Origin: Streptomyces sp. XM4193
GTDB taxonomy: Bacteria; Actinomycetota; Actinomycetes; Streptomycetales; Streptomycetaceae
Direction: 5' to 3'
NCBI RefSeq assembly: GCF_023072595.1
Contig: NZ_JALLGK010000002.1
Location: forward strand, 620,001 to 684,000
Length of the DNA: 64,000 nucleotides
Positions 25,544 through 33,808 of this stretch are shown one piece after another. The position numbers and the translations under genes were made by a program. Within the stretch, counting starts at the first letter, position 1. The number at the start of each line of letters is the position of its first letter. Under the pieces are notes generated by a model that had not been told where the DNA came from, ran no database searches, and was given only the letters and a program-made list of their open reading frames with translations.

Positions 25544-26833
25544 GTGACCTCTTTGAGCATGGACAGCGCGAGCTTGAGCACGGACGGCGCGGGTGCGCAC
25601 ACGGTGATCGTCGGCGCGGGTCTGGCCGGCGTGCAGACCGGTGTCGCCCTGCGCGAGCAGAAGTGGCCGGGCGCGATCACCGTGATCGGATCCGAGCCCC
25701 ATGTGCCGTACGACCGGCCGCCGTTGTCCAAGGCGGTGCTCACGGGGCGGGCGGAGAGCGCGGAGTTCGACGTGGACTTCGACGCACTCGGCATCGAGCT
25801 GCGGCTGGGAGTCACCGTCACCGCCCTGCGGGTGGGGGACCGCGTCCTACTGACCGACGCCGGCGAGATCCGCTACGACCGGCTGGTGCTGGCCACCGGT
25901 GCCGAGCCGCTGACCCTGCCCGGCAGCACCGAGGTCTCCGGCGTCGGTCTGCTGCGCACCCTGGACGACGCCCGGCGACTGCGCCCGGTGCTGGAGTCCG
26001 GCGAACCGGTGGTGGTGGTCGGCGCCGGCTGGATCGGCGCGGAGTTCACCACGGCCGCGCGCGAGGCGGGCTGCCCGGTGACGGTGGTGGAGGCCGCCGA
26101 CCGGCCGCTGGCCGGCACGATGCCCGCCGAGGTCGCGGCCCCGATGACCGCCTGGTACGCCGAAGCCGGCGCCGACCTGCGCACGGGAGTGGCGGTGCGC
26201 GCCGTGCACGAGGACCCGGCCGCCAAGGTCGAGCTGGCGGACGGCACCGTGCTGCCGGCGAGCGCGGTGGTCGTTGGGATCGGCGCCCGCCCCGCGACGG
26301 ACTGGCTGCGCGACAGCGGCGTGGACCTCGCCCCGGACGGTTCGGTGCGCGTCGACGAGCAGCTGCGCACCTCCGTGCCCGGGGTGTACGCGGTGGGCGA
26401 CTGTGCGTCGTTCCCCTCCGCCCGCTACGGCGAGCGCCTGCTGATCCACCACTGGGACAACGCGCTCCAGGGCCCGAGGGCCGTGGCGGCGGGGATCGCC
26501 GGCGGTGACGGCGGACAGGCGGTGCCGCTCGGCGGCGCGGTCTACGACCCCGTGCCCTACTTCTGGTCCGAGCAGTTCGGCCGCTTCGTCCAGTACGTGG
26601 GCCACCACCGCGACGGCGACGAGCTGCTGTGGCGCGGGGAGCCGGACGGGCAGTCCTGGTCGGTGTGCTGGCTGCGCGAGGGACGGCTCAACGCCCTGCT
26701 CGCCGTCGGCAGACCGCGCGACCTGGCTCAGGGGCGCAAGCTCGTCGAGCGCGGGGCCGGGCTCGACCGCGAGCTGGCCGCCGACCCCTCGGTCCCGCTG
26801 AAGAAGGCCGCGGTGGACCCGCCGGGCGCTTGA
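25544..26833 (+). CDS. FAD/NAD(P)-dependent ferredoxin-reductase-like oxidoreductase
   Basis: The 429-residue protein has two dinucleotide-binding folds: VIVGAGLAGVQTGVAL near residues 21-36 for FAD and VVVGAGWIGAEF near 165-176 for NAD(P)H. VLATGAEP near 116 and VYAVGDCASFPS near 282-293 complete the FAD signature. The C-terminal domain resembles rubredoxin/ferredoxin reductases that feed electrons to oxygenases or P450s. Partner ferredoxins are not encoded next to it. It is divergent from the thi operon. The GTG at 25544 is supported by the TAGAGT box. Confidence 0.9.
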   Translation: MTSLSMDSASLSTDGAGAHTVIVGAGLAGVQTGVALREQKWPGAITVIGSEPHVPYDRPPLSKAVLTGRAESAEFDVDFDALGIELRLGVTVTALRVGDRVLLTDAGEIRYDRLVLATGAEPLTLPGSTEVSGVGLLRTLDDARRLRPVLESGEPVVVVGAGWIGAEFTTAAREAGCPVTVVEAADRPLAGTMPAEVAAPMTAWYAEAGADLRTGVAVRAVHEDPAAKVELADGTVLPASAVVVGIGARPATDWLRDSGVDLAPDGSVRVDEQLRTSVPGVYAVGDCASFPSARYGERLLIHHWDNALQGPRAVAAGIAGGDGGQAVPLGGAVYDPVPYFWSEQFGRFVQYVGHHRDGDELLWRGEPDGQSWSVCWLREGRLNALLAVGRPRDLAQGRKLVERGAGLDRELAADPSVPLKKAAVDPPGA

Positions 26834-27010
26834 CGGTCCGGCGAGCGGGGCCGTGCGCGCCGCAGGGCCGGTGCGGTGTGCCGGGCCGCGCACGGTGCGG
26901 CGGTCGGGAGTCCCCGGCAACGGTGGGCCCGGCGTCGGTCGGGACGTCGCTGTGAGCGCACAGGTGACCGAGGGCGTGTGAATGTCGGTGGCTGATGGCA
27001 GTCTTGGAGC

Positions 27011-27376
27011 GTGACCGAGATTGACGCGAAAACAGATGCCCTCGTTCCGGCCTGGCTCAACGTGCCCGAGATCGCCGAGCTGCTCGACATCCAGGTGACC
27101 CGGGTGCGACAGCTGATCAACGAGGGCCAGCTGCTGGCCGTCCGCCGCGGCGAGAACAGGGTGCTGATGGTGCCCGCGACGTTCATCGGCGAAGGCCGCA
27201 TCGTGAAGGGCCTGGCCGGCACCCTGACCCTGCTGCGGGACGACGGCTTCAGCGACGAGGAGATGCTGGAGTGGCTGTTCACCGCGGACGACACCCTCCC
27301 CGGCACCCCCGCCGACGCGCTGCGCGAGAACCGCGGCACCGAGGTGAAGCGCCGGGCCCAGGCCCTCGCCGTCTGA
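27011..27376 (+). CDS. Rv2175c-like winged-helix DNA-binding protein
   Basis: The 121-residue protein has an N-terminal helix-turn-helix (WLNVPEIAELLDIQVTRVRQLINEGQL, about residues 15-41). A short wing (AVRRGENRVLMVPATF) and a conserved C-terminal helical part follow. It matches Rv2175c of Mycobacterium, a DNA-binding substrate of the Ser/Thr kinase PknL, as I recall. Its target DNA is unknown. A PASTA kinase lies 4 kb away, but a functional link is inference. The GTG at 27011 has no clear ribosome binding site and may be leaderless behind CAGTCT. Confidence 0.85.
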   Translation: MTEIDAKTDALVPAWLNVPEIAELLDIQVTRVRQLINEGQLLAVRRGENRVLMVPATFIGEGRIVKGLAGTLTLLRDDGFSDEEMLEWLFTADDTLPGTPADALRENRGTEVKRRAQALAV

Positions 27377-27517
27377 CCGGAGCCCTGCCGGGCCCGCGCG
27401 CTTGAGCGCTTCCGGCCGCAGCACCGCAGACCGGGCGTCCCGGTCGCTTCCAGATCCGTTCCGGCGTACGGGCCGCCGCGCAGGCGCGCGGTCCGTACGC
27501 CCCGCAGGGGAGGCCCC

Positions 27518-28279
27518 ATGTCCGCGCCCGAGTCGAGCGCGCCCGCAGCCGAGTCGAGCGGGAGGTCCGTGTCGATTCCGGCACCGCCGGATCCGGCGCC
27601 GAGCGCGTCCCGGGCGCGCACCGCCCGGGAGCGCCTCGCGGACGCGCGGCTCTATCTGTGCAGCGACGCCCGCAGGGAGCGCGGCGATCTCGCCGAGTTC
27701 CTGGACGAGGTCCTCGCGAACGGCGTGGACATCGTCCAGCTGCGGGACAAGGGGATGGAGGCGGCCGAGGAGCTGGAGCACCTCGCGGTCTTCGCCGAGG
27801 CCGCACGCCGCCACGGCGCGCTGCTCGCGGTCAACGACCGTGCCGATGTGGCGCACGCGGCCGGTGCGGACGTGCTCCACCTCGGGCAGGGCGATCTGCC
27901 CGTTCCCGCTGCCCGCGCGATCCTCGGAGCGGGGCCCGAGGACGTGCTGATCGGACGTTCCACCCATGCGCCGGCGGAGGTGGGGGCCGCGCTCACCGAC
28001 CCCGGCGTGGACTATTTCTGCACCGGTCCGTGCTGGCCGACCCCCACCAAACCGGGCCGTCCGGCGCCGGGGCTCGATCTGGTGCGCCACGCGGCGGCCA
28101 GAGCGGGTGAGCTCGGCAGCGACCGGCCGTTCTTCGCCATCGGCGGTGTCGACGAGGCACGTCTGGAAGAGGTGTTGGAGGCGGGCGCCCGGCGCGTGGT
28201 CGTGGTGCGTGCCCTCACGGAGGCGGCCGACCCCGCGGCGGCGGCCGGGCGGTTGCGCGCACGGCTCGCGCAGGTCTGA
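27518..28279 (+). CDS. thiE: Thiamine-phosphate synthase
   Basis: This 253-residue TIM barrel couples hydroxymethylpyrimidine diphosphate to thiazole phosphate, giving thiamine monophosphate. Characteristic blocks are [11 protein letters not shown] near residues 69-79, [11 protein letters not shown] near 102-112, LHLGQGDLP near 120-128, GRSTHA near 146, [17 protein letters not shown] near 168-184 and FFAIGGV near 204. The first 35 or so residues are a Ser/Ala/Pro extension. The ATG at 27518 follows GGGGAGG. It is on the opposite strand from thiO-thiS-thiG and lacks an obvious riboswitch of its own. Confidence 0.95.
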   Translation: MSAPESSAPAAESSGRSVSIPAPPDPAPSASRARTARERLADARLYLCSDARRERGDLAEFLDEVLANGVDIVQLRDKGMEAAEELEHLAVFAEAARRHGALLAVNDRADVAHAAGADVLHLGQGDLPVPAARAILGAGPEDVLIGRSTHAPAEVGAALTDPGVDYFCTGPCWPTPTKPGRPAPGLDLVRHAAARAGELGSDRPFFAIGGVDEARLEEVLEAGARRVVVVRALTEAADPAAAAGRLRARLAQV

Positions 28280-28429
28280 CCCCGGCGCGGGAGCGGACGA
28301 GCCCCGCGGCGGCGGACCACCGGCGGGCCCGTCGCGGCGCCGGGAGAAGCGCCGGGAGAAGGGCCGAAAAGCGTGGCAGGTACGTGTCCATGTCCTGGAC
28401 CTGGCTACTGCCGTGACCTGCCGGAGCGT

Positions 28430-28435
28430 TAGCCT
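28430..28435 (+). promoter_or_regulatory. Probable -10 box of leaderless metF
   Basis: TAGCCT ends seven bases before the ATG at 28443, with no ribosome binding site in between. Confidence 0.5.
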
Positions 28436-28442
28436 TCCGGAT

Positions 28443-29360
28443 ATGGCCCTTGGAATCGCGTCCACCCGCTCGGACCGTGCGCGCACCATCCGCGAGCTGC
28501 TGAACTCCGGGAAGAAGTCCTTCTCCTTCGAGTTCATGGCGCCGCGGACCGAGAAGGGCGAGCGGACCCTGTGGAACGCGATTCGCCGGATCGAGGCGGT
28601 CCGCCCCACCTTCGTCTCGGTGACGTACGGCGCGGGCGGGTCCTCGCGCGAGGGCACCGTGCGGGCGACGGAGCGCATCGCCACCGACACGACCCTCACC
28701 CCGGTCGCCCACCTCACCGCGGTGAACCACTCCAAGGCGGAGCTGCGCAACGTCATCGGCCAGTACGCCGACGCGGGGATCCGCAACATGCTGGCGCTGC
28801 GCGGCGATCCGCCGGGCGATCCGATGGGGGAGTGGATCGCGCACCCCGAGGGCGTCACCTACGCCGTCGAGCTGGTCGAGATGATCAAGGAGGCCGGGGA
28901 CTTCTGCGTCGGGGTCGCCGCCTACCCGGAGATGCACCCCCGCTCGACCGACTGGGACAGCGACATCCGGCACTTCGTCGACAAGTGCCGCGCGGGCGCC
29001 GACTACGCGATCACCCAGATGTTCTTCTCGGCCGACGACTATCTGCGCCTTCGGGACAGAGTCGCCGCCGCCGGTTGTCAGACGCCCATCATTCCGGAGA
29101 TCATGCCGGTCACGAACGTGCGGCAGATCGAGCGTTTCGCCCAGCTGAGCAACGCCACGTTCCCGCCCGAGCTGGCTGACCGCATTCTCGCGGTCAAGGA
29201 CGACCCGGCCGCTGTACGCTCAGTGGGGATCGAGTACGCCACGGAGCTCTGCGCGAAGTTGATGGACGAGGACATCCCAGGTCTTCACTTCATCACCCTC
29301 AACCACTCCACGGCTACGTTGGAAATCTACGAGAAGCTGGGGCTGCACGAGCGGCTCTGA
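28443..29360 (+). CDS. metF: Methylenetetrahydrofolate reductase
   Basis: This 305-residue FAD-dependent enzyme reduces 5,10-methylenetetrahydrofolate to 5-methyltetrahydrofolate for methionine synthesis. The pattern [13 protein letters not shown] near residues 27-39 (conserved Glu), [13 protein letters not shown] near 57-69, AHLTAVNH near 90, [13 protein letters not shown] near 114-126 and [13 protein letters not shown] near 187-199 define the family. The length is usual. The ATG at 28443 fits the start of the conserved region. Confidence 0.96.
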   Translation: MALGIASTRSDRARTIRELLNSGKKSFSFEFMAPRTEKGERTLWNAIRRIEAVRPTFVSVTYGAGGSSREGTVRATERIATDTTLTPVAHLTAVNHSKAELRNVIGQYADAGIRNMLALRGDPPGDPMGEWIAHPEGVTYAVELVEMIKEAGDFCVGVAAYPEMHPRSTDWDSDIRHFVDKCRAGADYAITQMFFSADDYLRLRDRVAAAGCQTPIIPEIMPVTNVRQIERFAQLSNATFPPELADRILAVKDDPAAVRSVGIEYATELCAKLMDEDIPGLHFITLNHSTATLEIYEKLGLHERL

Positions 29361-29382
29361 TCTCGGTAGGGGAGGGGCGTAC

Positions 29383-30585
29383 ATGGGCTGGACGGTCCTC
29401 TACATCGCGTTCGGCTGTGTGGCCCTTTGGCTGCTCGGAGAGGTCCTGCTCCAGTACAAGGCCCGGCTGCGCTGGCGGTTGCTGGCCTTCTGCGGATTCC
29501 TCTGCGTCGTCCTCGGCGTCCTCATGTCCGAGCTGCTGGTGATCCTCGTGGGCACGGCCGCCTTCGGCGCCGGGCAGCTCTTCGTCACCCTCTCCTTCCG
29601 CCGCGGCTTCTCCACCGGCTGGGCGCTGGGCGGCCAGCCGGGCTCCAGCCGACGGCGCCGCGCCGAGGGCGCGGAGGCGGACGACCCGCCGCCCCCGCCC
29701 GTGGACAGCGAACCGGTTCTGGAGGTCTCCCAGTTGGAGGAGACCTCGACCTACCAGCCGCTGCCGTTGCCGGACGACACCGGTCAGTACGGCGTCTACG
29801 ACCGGGACGAGCCGCCGGCCGCCGCCGCGCCGAGCGGCTTCGCCGCCGCCGGTTACGACACCTCGGGCGGCCAGGACTCCACCGGCTACGACACCCTGGG
29901 CGGTTACGGCTCCTACAGCGACTCGTCCTACGGCGACTCGTCCTACGACGCCTCCCCGTACGGCGCCCCGCAGTACGGCTCCGCCCCTTACGGCACCCCG
30001 GTCTACGGGTCCTCGGACCCCTACGGCTCCGACGGCTACGAATCCCCGTCCGGCTACGGCTCCTCCGACGGCTACGGCACGGCCTACGGCGCACCTGCCC
30101 ACAGCAGTTCGCAGGGCACCCCGGCCCACGGCACCCCGCACCCCGACGACAGCTGGGGCACTCCCGTCCACGGCGCGGCGCAGGACCAGTCCTCCTACAG
30201 CAGTCCGCTCTACTCCGCCGCCCCCGGCCAGTCCTACGGCGACGGGTACGGCTACGACGAGCAGCAGTACGCGCCGTACGCGGACCCGTACGCCGGCGGT
30301 CAGAGTGCTGCGGGCTACGGCGGCTATCCGGGGGCCAACGACCTCTACGATCCGTTGACCGGCAACTACCCCTCCGCCGGCGGCGGTTACCCGGCAGGCA
30401 CCTACTCCGCCCAGGGCGAGCAGGGCGGATACGGAGCCGAGGACCGGCGCGCCGAGCCGTACGACCCGTACGCGCAGCAGACGCCGCCCGGCGGGGTGTG
30501 GGTGCCCCAGCAGCGCGAGGCCGACCCGCAGCGACCGACCCAGGAGCCCGGCGGGTACGGCTACTACGACCCGCAGCGCCCCTGA
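29383..30585 (+). CDS. Membrane protein with Tyr/Gly/Ser-rich repeat domain
   Basis: The 400-residue protein begins with two or three hydrophobic helices in residues 1-75 (LYIAFGCVALWLLGEVLL, WRLLAFCGFLCVVLGVL, then LLVILVGTAAFGAGQLFVTL). An Arg-rich cytoplasmic stretch follows, then a long region (about 160-390) built from SYGD, YGS, GYGSSDGYG and YDPYA-like units. The repeat region lacks charge clusters and looks disordered and prion-like. No enzyme motif is present. The ATG at 29383 follows GGGGAGG and lies 22 bases after metF, so co-transcription is likely. I do not recognise a function; scaffolding or phase separation at the membrane is speculation. Confidence 0.8.
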   Translation: MGWTVLYIAFGCVALWLLGEVLLQYKARLRWRLLAFCGFLCVVLGVLMSELLVILVGTAAFGAGQLFVTLSFRRGFSTGWALGGQPGSSRRRRAEGAEADDPPPPPVDSEPVLEVSQLEETSTYQPLPLPDDTGQYGVYDRDEPPAAAAPSGFAAAGYDTSGGQDSTGYDTLGGYGSYSDSSYGDSSYDASPYGAPQYGSAPYGTPVYGSSDPYGSDGYESPSGYGSSDGYGTAYGAPAHSSSQGTPAHGTPHPDDSWGTPVHGAAQDQSSYSSPLYSAAPGQSYGDGYGYDEQQYAPYADPYAGGQSAAGYGGYPGANDLYDPLTGNYPSAGGGYPAGTYSAQGEQGGYGAEDRRAEPYDPYAQQTPPGGVWVPQQREADPQRPTQEPGGYGYYDPQRP

Positions 30586-30712
30586 AGCCACCGGGAACCG
30601 GCCCGCTCTCCGCACGGTCTTCGCACGGTCCGGCGCCGGGGGCCGCGTCGTCGGCACGGCCGACGCGGCACGGCACCTGAAGCGGCACGGCACCTGAGTC
30701 CGCGTCGGTGCG

Positions 30713-30756
30713 GCACCCGCACCGGGCACCCGCACCGGGCACCCGCACCGGGCACC
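30713..30756. repeat. 13-base tandem repeat in a convergent intergenic gap
   Basis: GCACCCGCACCGG is repeated three times exactly (30713-30725, 30726-30738, 30739-30751) plus five bases. It lies between two convergent stop codons and may be a slippage product or part of a terminator region. Confidence 0.85.
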
Positions 30757-30799
30757 GAATCGGCTCCCGGTGCGATCGGTGGTGCCCGACGGTGGTCGG

Positions 30800-32284
30800 T
30801 CAGCGGGAGCCGCGCCAGTCCTCGCCCTCGACGAGCAGCCCGGCCACCAGCGCGCCGGACATGCCCGCGTGCGCCAGGCCGCCGCCCGGATGGGCCCAGC
30901 CGCCCAGCGCCCAACTGCCGCGCACCGAACCGAGGTTGGGCACCAGGGGGCGTTCGTCGGCGCCGGCCAGCGCCGGCACGGGCACGGCCCCGCCGGGCGC
31001 ACCCGTCCGCTCGGCGCAGTCCGCCGGAGTGCGTGCCTCGTGCCAGAGCAGCCGTCGCGTCAGATCCGGTACGGCGCGTTCGGCCGCGGCCAGCAGCGCC
31101 GCCTCCGCCCCGGCGTCGGGTGAACTCCCGGCCGGCACCGCGACGTCGACCACCACCGCCTCGTGCGCGTCGTCGGGGACCAGCGTCCGGTCGTCCGGGC
31201 GCGAGACGGTGACCACGCCGGTGTCGGAGTGCACATGTGTCCGGTGCACGGTGTCGGCGGGACGGGCGCCGCGCAGCGCCAGCAGGAGGGTGTGACGTGA
31301 GTGCCCCGGCACCGGGGCACCTCGGCCCGCTCCGGCGGCCGGCGCGTCTGCGGGTCCGGCTGTGGCGTCCCGAGTGGTGGGCGCGGGTCCGGCTGTTTCC
31401 GCCCGGAGCGGTGCCGGTCCGGCCGAGAGGCGGCCGGTCCCGTCCACCACGTGGTCCGCCGGCACCGTGCTGCCGTCGGCCAGTTCGACGCCGGTGGCGC
31501 GTCCGTCGGCCGAGGTCAGGCCCACCACCTCGGAGTTGAAGTGGAACGTCACCTTCCGCTCCAGGCAGCGCGCGTGCACCGCGTCCGCCAGCGCCTGCAT
31601 CCCGCCGACGACGTACCAGCTGCCGAAGGTCTGCTCCAGATAGGCGAGGACGGACGCGCTCGCCGGTGTCTGTCGCGGATCAAGCCCCCAACCGCGGGCG
31701 TAGGAGCCGAGCAGCGCCACCAGGCGCGGATCGCGCAGCTCCGTGCGCGCCACTTCGTCCAGCGTCGGGGTGCGGCGCCGGAACAGGCCGCGGCGGCCGG
31801 CCGGATACGGGTCGGGGAGACCGCGCGCCGAACCGGAAACGGTGCGCGGCTCCTCCAGCAGCGGCCTGCGGGTCGCGTCCCAGACCGTACGGGCGCGGGA
31901 GACGAGATCCGTCCAGCGCTCACCGCTGCCGGCGCCCAGCGCGGAGTCGAGTGCGTCGATGACACCGGCGCGGGAGGCGGCGGGCAGCGTCACCTCGGTG
32001 CCGTCGGCGAACAGGTGCCGGGACGCCGGGTCCACCTGGTGGACGCTCACACAGCTCTCCAGCGGCGCCCGGCCCGTCTTGACGAACAAGTCCCGCCAGA
32101 CGGCCGGCAGTTGGAGCAGACCCGGCCCGGTGTCGAAACCGAATCCGTCGCGCTCGTACCGCTCGACCGAGCCGCCGTGACGGTCTGCGCGCTCATGGAC
32201 CTGCACCCGGTGTCCCGCGACGGCCAGCCGAGCCGCCCCCGCCATCGCGCCCATGCCGGCGCCCACGACCACTACCTCTGCCAT
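30800..32284 (-). CDS. Phytoene-desaturase-like FAD-dependent oxidoreductase
   Basis: The 494-residue protein has an N-terminal FAD-binding fold (EVVVVGAGMGAMAGAARLAVAGHRVQVHER). The second FAD motif GGSVERYERDGFGFDTGPGLLQLP (residues 37-60) is typical for the carotenoid desaturase/isomerase and amine oxidase families. A C-terminal segment near 455-485 (LGGWAHPGGGLAHAGMSGALVAGLL) completes the FAD site. A Pro/Ala-rich insert lies near 320-350. No carotenoid genes are nearby, so the substrate is unknown. The ATG at 32284 starts the dinucleotide fold. Confidence 0.85.
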   Translation of the reverse strand: MAEVVVVGAGMGAMAGAARLAVAGHRVQVHERADRHGGSVERYERDGFGFDTGPGLLQLPAVWRDLFVKTGRAPLESCVSVHQVDPASRHLFADGTEVTLPAASRAGVIDALDSALGAGSGERWTDLVSRARTVWDATRRPLLEEPRTVSGSARGLPDPYPAGRRGLFRRRTPTLDEVARTELRDPRLVALLGSYARGWGLDPRQTPASASVLAYLEQTFGSWYVVGGMQALADAVHARCLERKVTFHFNSEVVGLTSADGRATGVELADGSTVPADHVVDGTGRLSAGPAPLRAETAGPAPTTRDATAGPADAPAAGAGRGAPVPGHSRHTLLLALRGARPADTVHRTHVHSDTGVVTVSRPDDRTLVPDDAHEAVVVDVAVPAGSSPDAGAEAALLAAAERAVPDLTRRLLWHEARTPADCAERTGAPGGAVPVPALAGADERPLVPNLGSVRGSWALGGWAHPGGGLAHAGMSGALVAGLLVEGEDWRGSR

Positions 32285-32938
32285 GCCCCGGACTCTAGCC
32301 CGCGTCCCCGTACGGTGAGCCGGCCCGGGTGGCGGAGGCGGGCTGCTGCGGCCTGCTGCGGGAGGACGTGCCCGGCGGTCGCCACGGGTGGCACGGCGGC
32401 GGCAGGTGCGGAAGCGCCGTGCCCCTCGCACGCTCCTGGCGCCGGGCCCGCTGCCCGGTCCGGCAGGAGGACCGCGGCGCAGACGTTGACACCGCCCGCC
32501 CAGCCGCTGGTGAGGATCAGGGGGAGCACCGGCGCCGGCGGATCACATGGGGCGCGGCAGCCCCCGCAGGGGTCTGGGCGAAGCTGCTCAGCCCTGAGTG
32601 CGCGTACCCAGCCGGGGAGTTGAGTACGAGCGCGGATGGGAGCGGACGCCTCGGGACGGCAGAGTGTGGGGCACCGGAGGGCGCACGGGAACGGCCGACA
32701 CGGGGCGGCCGAGCCCGAGGTGTGCACCTCCGGGGCCGGCGGACCACCGGCAACGGGGGAACGAAGGGGAATCACAGGGGAACGAGCGGCCGGCTCGGCA
32801 CACGCCGAGACCGGTCGCTCACCCGTGGCCCCGCAGCGGACGGGACGGGACGCGACGGACACTGCCACACCGGCCTGCTCGCCCCGCCACGGCACGGCGA
32901 CACACGGCGACGCGCACCGGCGGCTCAGCGGGACGGCG
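32285..32938. other. Intergenic region of 654 bases with a gene remnant
   Basis: I see no intact gene here. Long open frames exist on both strands but they are Arg/Pro/Gly-rich and lack family features. The only recognisable item is the 22-codon fragment at 32464-32529. The size of the gap suggests a lost gene between the oxidoreductase and the TetR regulator. Confidence 0.5.
32464..32529 (-). pseudogene. Remnant of a DUF4126-like membrane protein gene
   Basis: Starting at GTG 32529 the minus strand encodes LPLILTSGWAGGVNVCAAVLL. This closely follows the N-terminus I remember for DUF4126 proteins (a hydrophobic LTSGWxxGINxY pattern). After this segment the frame changes abruptly to Pro/Ala/Gly-rich sequence with no membrane helices. 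No continuation of the family was found in the other frames. The fragment is therefore read as the start of a deleted gene. The family match rests on memory. Confidence 0.5.
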
Positions 32939-33595
32939 TCAGTCGCCGGAGGGGCCGCCGAGCCTGCCGTTGCCGCCGACGCGGCCCTGGAGCAGCAGCG
33001 AGAGCGCGCCGTGCACGTCCTCCAGCGATCGCTCCGACTGGAACGCCTTCCAGTCCAGCGCCGCCACGAGCACCATCCCGACCAGGGCCGCCGAGGTCAG
33101 CTGGATGTCGATCTCCTCGCTGAACTCCCCTTCCTCGACGCCGAGTCGCAGCACGTCCTCCACCACGGCCACCGCCTGCCCCCGGACCACCATCAGCGTC
33201 TTCTGCCACGCCCGGTTGGGACGCCACAGCTCTGCGACGTAGAGCTGGCTGAACGCCGGATAGTGGTCGATGAACCGCAGGCCCGCCATGATCATCGCGT
33301 CCAGCGAGTCGACCCGGCCCCCGCCCCGCGCGCTCTCCTGCTCCGCCGCGTCCCTCAGCTCGGTGGTGAGCAACTCCACGCCGTGGCGCAGCAGTTCCTC
33401 GAAGAGGTCCGCCTTGCTGGCGAAGTTGTAGTAGACCGTGCCCTTGGCGAGGCCCGCCCGCTCGGCGATCTCCTCGACCGTGGTGGAGGAGAAGCCCTGT
33501 TCGGCGATGAGTGTCACCGCCGCCTCGTACAGCTTCTGGCGCGTCGCGCTCGTGCGCGGGCCGCGCGGCGTCCCGCTGCTGCTGCCGTTCTTCAT
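32939..33595 (-). CDS. TetR-family transcriptional regulator
   Basis: The 218-residue regulator has an N-terminal TetR DNA-binding domain: TRQKLYEAAVTLIAEQGFSSTTVEEIAERAGLAKGTVYYNFASKADLF spread over about residues 18-65. A helical ligand-binding domain and a Gly/Arg-rich tail follow. It lies downstream of the YhgE and ABC genes on the same strand. A near-perfect palindrome in front of that ABC gene is a plausible operator, so it probably represses its own export operon and is released by an unknown ligand. The ATG at 33595 starts the gene. Confidence 0.92.
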   Translation of the reverse strand: MKNGSSSGTPRGPRTSATRQKLYEAAVTLIAEQGFSSTTVEEIAERAGLAKGTVYYNFASKADLFEELLRHGVELLTTELRDAAEQESARGGGRVDSLDAMIMAGLRFIDHYPAFSQLYVAELWRPNRAWQKTLMVVRGQAVAVVEDVLRLGVEEGEFSEEIDIQLTSAALVGMVLVAALDWKAFQSERSLEDVHGALSLLLQGRVGGNGRLGGPSGD

Positions 33596-33808
33596 CCCGG
33601 GAGCCTTCTCCTCACCGCAGTCTCCTCACCGTGACGACCCCGCCGCGGTCTTCGCGTCGCACCCGCGACGCCGTGCTCCGTGCCGCCCGTACAGCTCGTG
33701 CCGCCGTACTGCACGCGACGCCCGTACAGCACGCGACGCTCCATGCAGCCGAGGTGCCGCTGTGGCGGTCCGCGCCACTGCTGCCTCCTCGCCGCTGCCC
33801 GCCCGGGC

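Noticed and set aside
25847..28858. Open frame of about 1000 codons on the minus strand across the FAD reductase, thiE and metF
   Set aside because: Composition is typical of a complementary-frame artefact (Arg/Gly/His-rich) and it crosses four well-supported genes.
29870..30480. Repeat array resembling a CRISPR or satellite
   Set aside because: The short repeats are in frame and encode Tyr/Gly/Ser units of a membrane protein; spacing is irregular and there are no unique spacers or cas genes.
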